NCBI GenBank assembly: GCA_030038765.1 | Contig: JASHRA010000079.1 | Location: 1-6,016, forward strand | Direction: 5' to 3' | Source of the DNA: Candidatus Dormiibacterota bacterium | Lineage (GTDB): Bacteria > Chloroflexota > Dormibacteria > Aeolococcales > Bog-877 | Length of the DNA stretch: 6,016 nt | Part shown: piece after piece, positions 1-5,070 of the stretch | How positions within the stretch are numbered: the first letter of the stretch is position 1 | Layout: every line of letters starts with the position of its first letter | Translations under genes and position numbers: made by a program | Notes under the pieces: model-generated | Database searches by the model: none | What the model saw: the letters and a program-made list of their open reading frames with translations, nothing else | Told to the model about the DNA's origin: nothing

Positions 1-752
1 GCCCGCTCCGGGTCGCCGAAGCCCTGGGTCAGCACGGTGAGGCAGTAGGGCTGGGCGTCCCCCGGCCAGACCACGGCCGTGTCGTGCAGCACCTCGCTCA
101 TCCAGCCCGTCTTGTTGGCCACCCGGGTGCCCGCCGGGAGCGCGGCCGGGATCTCCTCCCGGTACTGCTGGCGGCAGAGGATCTCGACCATCCGCCGGCA
201 GCTCTCGGCGCCGGCGGCGCGCCCGGACGCGATCGCGGCCATCAGCGAGCACAGGTCCTGGGGCGTGACCCGGTTGCTGATCCCGGCCCGCTCCGCGGCC
301 GTGTCGTCGATCATCCGCTCCACGCGGCTGCGCCCAGCGCCCAGCTCGGGCAGCAGCCGGGCGATGCCCCCGAAGCCGACCAGCGAGAGCACGAGGTTGG
401 TCGCCTCGTTGCTGGAGCGCGTGATCATCCGCTCCAGCAGCCAGCCCATCGGGACCTCGTCGCCGACCATGTCCTGGAGCTCCTGGTCCCAGTCCTCGGG
501 ATCCATCGAGAACTCCGCCCCCGCCACCCGGGAGGGGAAGGTGACGCGGACCCGCACCGGCTGCTCCAGGCTCAGCTCGCCCCGGTCCCGCCAGCGGAAG
601 GCCTCGATCAGGACCGCGACCTTCATGGTGCTGGCGGCGTAGAAGCTCTCCCCCTCCAGCTCCCCGGCCCGGAGCCGCCCCTGGAGGTCGGTGAGGGCCC
701 AGCCGACGCGCTCTGGCGCGCCGGCGCGCGAAGCGTGACCCGATCGTCCCAC
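1..752 (-). CDS. Class A beta-lactamase-fold serine hydrolase (C-terminus beyond the window)
   Basis: Reading the minus strand from GTG at 752 gives 250 residues with no stop before the window edge. The penicillin-recognising serine hydrolase motifs come in the right order and spacing: STMK at residues 41-44 (nucleophile Ser41, general base Lys44), SSN at 113-115 (equivalent of the SDN loop) and KTG at 214-216 within ANKTGW. This is the Beta-lactamase2 branch, whose members are beta-lactamases or D,D-peptidase-like enzymes. Two things are odd. I cannot find an ExxLN omega-loop motif, which carries the deacylating Glu of true class A beta-lactamases; the equivalent stretch reads RMIDDTAAERAG. 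The visible N-terminus has no signal peptide: only about 14 residues precede the first beta-strand (RVGWALTDLQG). GTG at 752 is the only sensible start, since the frame is otherwise open into the intergenic region without an ATG. Family assignment is firm; substrate is unknown. Confidence 0.85.
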   Translation of the reverse strand, partial: MGRSGHASRAGAPERVGWALTDLQGRLRAGELEGESFYAASTMKVAVLIEAFRWRDRGELSLEQPVRVRVTFPSRVAGAEFSMDPEDWDQELQDMVGDEVPMGWLLERMITRSSNEATNLVLSLVGFGGIARLLPELGAGRSRVERMIDDTAAERAGISNRVTPQDLCSLMAAIASGRAAGAESCRRMVEILCRQQYREEIPAALPAGTRVANKTGWMSEVLHDTAVVWPGDAQPYCLTVLTQGFGDPER

Positions 753-762
753 GAGGCTTGCG

Positions 763-768
763 ATACTA
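763..768 (-). promoter_or_regulatory. Possible -10 element for the serine hydrolase gene
   Basis: On the minus strand the hexamer TAGTAT fits TANNNT and ends 10 bases before the GTG at 752. No Shine-Dalgarno sequence lies between them, so a leaderless or near-leaderless transcript is possible. I see no convincing -35. The rest of the 753-882 divergent intergenic region shows no clear operator. The same bases read GATACT on the plus strand, so a divergent promoter for the binding-protein gene could overlap here. This is a pattern match only. Confidence 0.35.
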
Positions 769-869
769 CGTTCACCGCCGCCGCCCCGGCCACGACCTGG
801 CTCCGTCCCACCAAGCCGGGGCTCGACCGTGGCGCGGGCATCGCGGGGGACGGGCTGGGCGCGGTCTGT

Positions 870-875
870 GGAGGG
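870..875 (+). promoter_or_regulatory. Ribosome binding site that sets the binding-protein start
   Basis: GGAGGG sits seven bases upstream of GTG at 883. It is the only strong Shine-Dalgarno in this stretch. It favours GTG 883 over the in-frame GTG at 829, which has no such site and would put 18 extra arginine-containing residues ahead of a normal signal peptide. Confidence 0.8.
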
Positions 876-882
876 TCCTGCA

Positions 883-2676
883 GTGACTGCGAAGGGACGA
901 CTCGTGCTGCGGCGATGTGCGCTGGCGGCGGTGGCGGCGGCCGGGCTGGGCGCGTCGTTGCTGGGGCCGGGAGTGCTGCCGGCCAGCGCCAAGGACGGGG
1001 GCACGGTCACGTTCGCGCAGCAGCCCGGCAATCTGCCCAACTACATCTTCCCCATCACCGAGGCCAACGCCTACGTCTCCGGCAACGTGGCCTTCTTCCA
1101 GCCCCTCATGTGGCGCCCGCTGTACTGGCTGGGGCAGGGGACCAAGCCGGTGGTCAGCACCAGCCTGAGCCTGGCCGACCCGCCCACGTTCAGCGACGGC
1201 GGCCGGACCGTCAACGTCACCCTCAAGCACTACCTCTGGTCCGACGGGCAGCCGGTGAGCAGCCGGGACGTCCAGTTCTTCCTGGACCTGCTGAAGGCGG
1301 GCAAGGACAACTGGGGCGGCTACAGCCCGGGTGAGTTCCCCGACAACGTCACCGGCTTCACCATCGACAGCCCGACCAGGTTCAGCATCACGTTCAACGC
1401 CGTCTACGCCAAGGAGTGGCTGGAGGACAACGAGCTCTCCGCCCTCGTGCCCCTGCCCCAGCAGGCCTGGGACCGGACCTCCGCCACCGGCGCCGTCGGC
1501 GACTACGACCTCACCGCCAGCGGCGCCACCCAGGTCTACAACTTCCTCAACCAGCAGGCGCTGACGCTCAGCACCTATGCCAGCAACCCGCTCTGGCAGG
1601 TCGTCGACGGCCCCTTCCACCTCACCGCCTACTCGGCGGAGACGAGCTACGCGGCGCTGGAGCCCAATCCCGGCTACTCCGGGCCGATCAAGCCCAAGAT
1701 CTCCAAGCTGATCGAGGCCCCCTTCACCAGCGAGTTCGCGGAGTACGACGCGCTGCGCTCGGGCCAGGTCCAGTACGGCTACCTGCCCACCACCGACCTC
1801 GACCAGCGCAAGTTCTTCGAGTCCAAGGGTGACGCCGTCGAGCCCTGGCCCAGCTGGGGCATCGACTACATGGTCATCAACTTCACCAACCCCAAGCTGA
1901 AGGCGCTCTTCGCCCAGCTCTACGTCCGCCAGGCGCTGCAGGAGGTGGTCAACCAGCCGCTGCTGATCAAGGCCACGCTGAGCGGCTACGGCGCGCCCAT
2001 CGACGGGCCCATCCCGCTCCAGCCCAAGGGTCCACTGGTCAGCTCGCTGGAGGAGAAGAACCCCTACCCCTACGATCCCGGGCGCGCCGAGACGACGCTC
2101 AAGGACCACGGCTGGAAGATCGTCAAGGACGGCACCGACACCTGCCAGAGTCCGGGCTCGGCGGCGACTGAGTGCGGCGCAGGGATCGCCAAGGGGGAGC
2201 AGCTCAGCTTCCCCGTGATCTACCCCTCGGGAGTCTCCTCGATCGCAGCCGGCGTCCAGGCCTGGAAGTCCTGGGCCTCGGCCGTCGGCATCACGCTCAA
2301 CATCCGCGAACTGCCCCTCGCCACCATCGGCGACATCGCGAACGTCTGCACCAAGGGGGCGACCTGCACCTGGGGCATGGCCAACTGGGAGGGCTGGGGC
2401 TACCAGAGCCCTTACCCGACCGGTGAGGAGACGTTCTCCCCGATCCAGACGGGCGGCTACAAGAGCGCCACGAACAACGCCAACATCACCGCCACCCAGC
2501 GCAGCAGCAGCCCGGACGCGATGTTCGACTACGAGGACTACCTGGCCAAGAACCTGCCCGTCATCTGGTGGCCGAACTCGCCCAGCCAGATCTCGGTCAT
2601 CTCGGGCAGGCTGCACGGCGTGGAGCAGAACGCGCTCGGCTCCTTCACGCCCGAGGATTGGACCCTCTCCAGCTGA
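883..2676 (+). CDS. ABC transporter substrate-binding protein, family 5 (peptide/nickel type)
   Basis: This 597-residue exported protein would capture a solute, probably a peptide, outside the membrane and deliver it to an ABC permease. Residues 1-36 form a Sec signal peptide: basic start (MTAKGRLVLRR), Ala/Leu-rich core, and a probable cut after ASA at 36. There is no lipobox Cys after the core, so it does not look like a lipoprotein. The mature part has the family-5 plan: an early strand GGTVTFAQQPGN, then a Thr-rich strand leading to YLWSDGQPVSSRDVQFFLDLL (the typical W-S-D-G-x-P helix start), and later PYPYDPGRAETTLKDHGW, a common lobe-II signature. Four Cys lie in two close pairs, 421/431 and 489/495, which could form disulfides outside the cell. 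Length is at the upper end for the family. No permease or ATPase gene follows; a hairpin ends the unit. Family is secure, ligand unknown. Confidence 0.92.
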   Translation: MTAKGRLVLRRCALAAVAAAGLGASLLGPGVLPASAKDGGTVTFAQQPGNLPNYIFPITEANAYVSGNVAFFQPLMWRPLYWLGQGTKPVVSTSLSLADPPTFSDGGRTVNVTLKHYLWSDGQPVSSRDVQFFLDLLKAGKDNWGGYSPGEFPDNVTGFTIDSPTRFSITFNAVYAKEWLEDNELSALVPLPQQAWDRTSATGAVGDYDLTASGATQVYNFLNQQALTLSTYASNPLWQVVDGPFHLTAYSAETSYAALEPNPGYSGPIKPKISKLIEAPFTSEFAEYDALRSGQVQYGYLPTTDLDQRKFFESKGDAVEPWPSWGIDYMVINFTNPKLKALFAQLYVRQALQEVVNQPLLIKATLSGYGAPIDGPIPLQPKGPLVSSLEEKNPYPYDPGRAETTLKDHGWKIVKDGTDTCQSPGSAATECGAGIAKGEQLSFPVIYPSGVSSIAAGVQAWKSWASAVGITLNIRELPLATIGDIANVCTKGATCTWGMANWEGWGYQSPYPTGEETFSPIQTGGYKSATNNANITATQRSSSPDAMFDYEDYLAKNLPVIWWPNSPSQISVISGRLHGVEQNALGSFTPEDWTLSS

Positions 2677-2692
2677 AGGGGGCGTCGCGTCG

Positions 2693-2722
2693 GGGGGGCC
2701 CGGCGGCCGTGCCGGGCCCCCC
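2693..2722 (+). terminator. GC-rich hairpin terminator after the binding-protein gene
   Basis: A perfect 12-bp stem, GGGGGGCCCGGC (2693-2704) with GCCGGGCCCCCC (2711-2722), closes a 6-base loop 16 bases after the TGA at 2676. No T-run follows, which is common for hairpin terminators in high-GC actinobacteria. It would separate the binding-protein transcript from the downstream operon. Confidence 0.75.
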
Positions 2723-2733
2723 GCCAGCGCTCC

Positions 2734-2739
2734 TATATT
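2734..2739 (+). promoter_or_regulatory. Probable -10 element of a leaderless promoter
   Basis: TATATT differs from TATAAT at one base and is one of very few AT-rich hexamers in the window. Exactly seven bases separate it from the ATG at 2747, so transcription would be expected to begin at or next to that A. This is the classic geometry of a leaderless mRNA. The -35 region falls in the right arm of the preceding hairpin and matches poorly. Confidence 0.6.
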
Positions 2740-2746
2740 GACCTCC

Positions 2747-2779
2747 ATGTCCCGAGCCCGGCCCCCGGCGCGCGCGTGA
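2747..2779 (+). CDS. Ten-codon mini-ORF coupled to the carboxypeptidase gene
   Basis: ATG at 2747 opens a reading frame encoding MSRARPPARA and ends at TGA 2777-2779. The stop overlaps the GTG start of the next gene at 2776 in a GTGA arrangement, the usual geometry for translational coupling. The downstream GTG has no Shine-Dalgarno of its own, while the mini-ORF ATG lies seven bases after a good -10. Ribosomes could therefore load at the 5' end of a leaderless mRNA, translate this peptide and restart at the GTG. The peptide resembles the first residues of the following protein (MSRLRPPALR), so it may be a broken copy of that start rather than a functional peptide. No expression evidence is available here. 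Confidence 0.45.
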   Translation: MSRARPPARA

Positions 2780-2804
2780 GCCGGCTCCGGCCCCCGGCGC
2801 TGCG
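2747..2804 (+). repeat. Imperfect 29-nt tandem repeat across the carboxypeptidase start
   Basis: Units 2747-2775 and 2776-2804 match at 19 of 29 positions, including a perfect 14-base core CCGGCCCCCGGCGC at 2758-2771 and 2787-2800. Both units begin with a start codon and encode similar peptides (MSRARPPARA and MSRLRPPALR). Because 29 is not a multiple of three, the two starts are in different frames. Low-complexity GC content makes chance similarity possible. Confidence 0.5.
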
Positions 2805-3723
2805 AGCGGGTGCCCGGCTCGGCGTGGTCGCGCCCAGCGGCTCCACCATCCAGCCCTCCCAGACCGCGCGCGGGCTGGCCACGCTGCGCCGTCTCGGCTT
2901 CGAGGTCGAGCTGGCGCCCCACGTCAGCGACGTCTACGGGCACCTGGCGGGCCAGGACCTGGCCCGCGCCTCTGACCTGCTCACCATGCTGGAGCGCCCC
3001 GACATCGACGGCGTCATCTGCCTCAAGGGCGGGGCCGGCGCCCAGCGCACGGTCCTGGCGCTCGACCAGGAGCGCCTGCTGGCGCTGCGGCAGCGAGCGC
3101 CCAAGGTCTTCCTCGGCTACTCCGACATCACCGTGATCCACTCCGTGCTGGCCCGGAGCCTGGACTGGGTGACGTTCTACGGACCGATGGTAATCAGCAT
3201 GGCCCGACCCAGCGAGTACACGCTGGCGGCCTTCCGCCGCGCCGTCGTCGAGGGCGGGCCCTTCCAGGTGCTGCCCGATCCCGACGACCCCCTGGTCCAG
3301 ACCCTGGTCCCGGGGCGGGCCGAGGGGGAGCTGGTGGGCGGTTGCCTGACGCTGCTCTGCGCCCTCGTCGGCAGCCCCTGGCAGCCCGACTTCCGGGGCC
3401 GGATCGTGTGCTTCGAGGACGTCGACGAGGAGCCGTACGCGATCGAGCGCTACCTGAGCCAGCTGCTGGCGGCGGGCATGCTCCAGCAGTGCGCCGGGAT
3501 CGTCGTCGGCGAGCACACCGACTGCGACCCCAAGAAGCCGGGCCCGACGCTGGGGCTGGAGCAGGTCTTCCGGGACCTGCTGGTGCCGCTGGGCGTCCCG
3601 ACCATCTACCACCTGCCCATCGGCCACGGGCGTCACCTGGCCACGCTGCCGCTCGGGGTCCGGGCCCGCCTCGACGCCGACGAGCTCAGCCTCTCGGTGC
3701 TGGAGAGCGGTGTCGCCAGCTGA
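2776..3723 (+). CDS. LD-carboxypeptidase, peptidase family S66 (LdcA/MccF-like)
   Basis: This 315-residue protein has the full S66 plan. The N-terminus reads LRPPALRAGARLGVVAPSG, typical of the family's first strand. The nucleophile elbow is GYSD at 114-117 (Ser116), the catalytic Glu is in CFEDVDE (Glu214), and the catalytic His is in LPIGHGRHLATLPLG (His284). Length matches family members (about 300-350). LdcA-type enzymes act in the cytoplasm and remove the terminal D-Ala from murein tetrapeptides by cutting the L,D bond next to diaminopimelate. MccF-type relatives cut microcin C-like peptide-nucleotides and give immunity. The sequence does not decide between these. No signal peptide is present, in keeping with a cytoplasmic role. 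The start is GTG at 2776, set by homology; it lacks a Shine-Dalgarno and overlaps the stop of a mini-ORF. It overlaps the next gene by 14 nt, so the pair is co-transcribed. Confidence 0.93.
   Translation: MSRLRPPALRAGARLGVVAPSGSTIQPSQTARGLATLRRLGFEVELAPHVSDVYGHLAGQDLARASDLLTMLERPDIDGVICLKGGAGAQRTVLALDQERLLALRQRAPKVFLGYSDITVIHSVLARSLDWVTFYGPMVISMARPSEYTLAAFRRAVVEGGPFQVLPDPDDPLVQTLVPGRAEGELVGGCLTLLCALVGSPWQPDFRGRIVCFEDVDEEPYAIERYLSQLLAAGMLQQCAGIVVGEHTDCDPKKPGPTLGLEQVFRDLLVPLGVPTIYHLPIGHGRHLATLPLGVRARLDADELSLSVLESGVAS
3702..3707 (+). promoter_or_regulatory. Ribosome binding site inside the carboxypeptidase gene for the decarboxylase
   Basis: GGAGAG within the last codons of the carboxypeptidase lies just ahead of GTG 3710. 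The gap is short (two bases from the end of the run, four from GGAG), so it is not an ideal site. It still supports the overlapping start and suggests coupled translation. Confidence 0.5.
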
Positions 3724-4966
3724 CCCCGGGGCGCTCGACGCGGGCCTGCTCCGGGCCCTCGTCCGGGCGGCGCAGCAGGGTACGCCGTGCTACGTCACCG
3801 ACCTGGTGGAGCTGGACCGCCGGGCGCTCCGGCTGCGCCGCGCGTTCCCCGGCCCCTGGCTCAGGCAGTACTCGCTGAAGGCGAACCCGCTGCCCGCCAT
3901 CGTGGCCCGCCTGGCCGCCTCGGGCATGGGCGCGAACGCCGTCTCGGGAGGCGAGTGGGCCGCGGCCGAGGCGGCCGGGCTGAGCCCGCAGCGGATCAGC
4001 CTGGAGGGCATCGGCAAGACGGACCTGGAGCTGGCGCGGGCGGCCACGGAGGCGGCGGCCGGCCGCGCGCTGCTCTGGGTCACGCTGGAGTCGCCGGAGG
4101 AGACGGCGGCGCTGGCGCGGGTGGCCCGGGACCGGGGCCTAGGTGCGTCCGGGCGCGCGCTCGACGTCCTGCTCCGGCTCAACCCGGGGCTGGCCGGCGA
4201 GACGCGGCGCTCCTTCCAGGTCGGCGCGGCGGGGAGCAAGTTCGGGATGGCGGAGGAGGAGCTGCTCGGTTGCGCGCGTGAACTGCGCCGCTCCGGTCCC
4301 GGCGTCCGCGTGCGCGGCGTGCACGTGCACGTCGGCTCCCAGCTGGCCGCGACGCGGGCGTGGGTCGGGGCCGCGGCCGCGGCCTGCTGCGTCGCCGCGG
4401 AGCTGGGCCGCCAGGACCCGAACGCGGACACCGTGGACCTGGGTGGCGGATTCCCGTCGGGCCCGGACGGCGCGCCCGGTCCGGACGAGTTCCGCGCCGC
4501 TCTGGAGGCGCGTCTGGAACGGGACGGGCTGGCGTTGCCGCGCCGACCCGCGGTCGAGCCGGGACGGTTCCTCATCGCGAGTGCTGGCTGGCTGGTGACG
4601 CGCGTGCTGCACGTGCGCGCGAGGCAGCGTCCGCAGGTCGTCGTCGACGCGAGCCTGGCGGAGCTGATCCGACCCGCGCTCTACGGCGCGCGGCACGAGC
4701 TCGCCGTTGTCGACTGCGCCGCGGGCCCGGACGCGGAGCGCTCGCCGACGTCCGTCGAGGGAGCCGTGTGCGAGGGCACGGACACGTTCGGCGTCCACGA
4801 GCTGCCGCCGCTGCGTCGCGGCGACGTGCTCGCGTTCGCCGCGACCGGCGCGTACGTGTCCTCGATGGCCTCCCACTACAACGGCCGCCCCCGGCCCCCG
4901 GAACTGCTGCTGGACGAGGAGCGCGAGATCAGGGTGGCCCGCCCGGCCCGCGACTTCGTGCCCTAG
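3710..4966 (+). CDS. lysA: Diaminopimelate decarboxylase-family PLP enzyme (fold type III)
   Basis: A 418-residue enzyme that would convert meso-diaminopimelate to L-lysine and CO2 using pyridoxal phosphate. The family motifs are all in order: PLP lysine in YSLKANP (Lys57); SGGEWAAAEAAG and GIGKTDLEL at 79-107; HVHVGSQ at 205-211; glycine-rich phosphate loop DLGGGFP at 243-249; EPGR at 283-286; LIRPALYGARHE at 319-330, the substrate-contact region; CEGTD at 354-358, where the usual form is CESGD; and GAYVSSMASHYNGRPRP at 380-396. Length is normal for LysA. It starts at GTG 3710 inside the carboxypeptidase gene (14-nt overlap), so the two are an operon and probably act on related substrates. 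The neighbours are not the usual lysA partners such as argS or hom, so this may be an accessory paralogue rather than the biosynthetic enzyme. Related decarboxylases act on other D-centred amino acids or carrier-bound substrates, so exact specificity is inferred. Confidence 0.88.
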   Translation: MSPADPGALDAGLLRALVRAAQQGTPCYVTDLVELDRRALRLRRAFPGPWLRQYSLKANPLPAIVARLAASGMGANAVSGGEWAAAEAAGLSPQRISLEGIGKTDLELARAATEAAAGRALLWVTLESPEETAALARVARDRGLGASGRALDVLLRLNPGLAGETRRSFQVGAAGSKFGMAEEELLGCARELRRSGPGVRVRGVHVHVGSQLAATRAWVGAAAAACCVAAELGRQDPNADTVDLGGGFPSGPDGAPGPDEFRAALEARLERDGLALPRRPAVEPGRFLIASAGWLVTRVLHVRARQRPQVVVDASLAELIRPALYGARHELAVVDCAAGPDAERSPTSVEGAVCEGTDTFGVHELPPLRRGDVLAFAATGAYVSSMASHYNGRPRPPELLLDEEREIRVARPARDFVP

Positions 4967-4985
4967 CAGGATCCGCTTCGCCGCC

Positions 4986-5012
4986 CCGGGACGATCGCGC
5001 CCACCGTCCCGG
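4986..5012 (+). terminator. Hairpin after the carboxypeptidase-decarboxylase operon
   Basis: A perfect 8-bp stem, CCGGGACG (4986-4993) with CGTCCCGG (5005-5012), surrounds an 11-base loop, 19 bases after the TAG at 4966. There is no T-run. It is a plausible terminator. Because it also sits about 60 bases before the repair gene, an operator role cannot be ruled out. Confidence 0.5.
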
Positions 5013-5055
5013 CGCGCGTGGCCGATTCCCGCCAGACAGGGGCCTCCTCGGATGC

Positions 5056-5061
5056 CATACT
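5056..5061 (+). promoter_or_regulatory. Possible -10 element for the Ada-AlkA gene
   Basis: CATACT matches TATAAT at four of six bases and ends nine bases before ATG 5071. No Shine-Dalgarno lies in between, so a leaderless or very short leader is plausible. Evidence is weak because the hexamer is imperfect and no -35 is evident. Confidence 0.3.
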
Positions 5062-5070
5062 CGGGCTGTC

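Noticed and set aside
715..730. GGCGCGCC palindrome and neighbouring GC alternation as a possible operator
   Set aside because: It lies inside the coding part of the serine hydrolase, and such palindromes are frequent in DNA of this composition.
829..882. In-frame upstream GTG start for the binding protein
   Set aside because: It lacks a ribosome site, and the 18 extra residues would precede a normal signal peptide. GGAGGG seven bases before GTG 883 explains the start better.
84..1334. A 416-codon plus-strand frame spanning the serine hydrolase, intergenic region and start of the binding protein
   Set aside because: It crosses two real genes and the intergenic space, and has a His/Arg/Ala/Gly-rich composition without motifs. 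It is a shadow frame.
772..3636. A 954-codon open frame on the minus strand opposite the binding-protein and carboxypeptidase genes
   Set aside because: Its translation is low-complexity (Gly, Ala, Arg, Val, Asp rich) with no recognisable domain. It is the expected stop-free antisense shadow of GC-rich coding DNA, whereas the plus-strand genes show clear family motifs.
4139..4876. A 245-codon minus-strand frame inside the decarboxylase gene
   Set aside because: Antisense shadow with no domain; the opposite strand carries every diaminopimelate decarboxylase motif.
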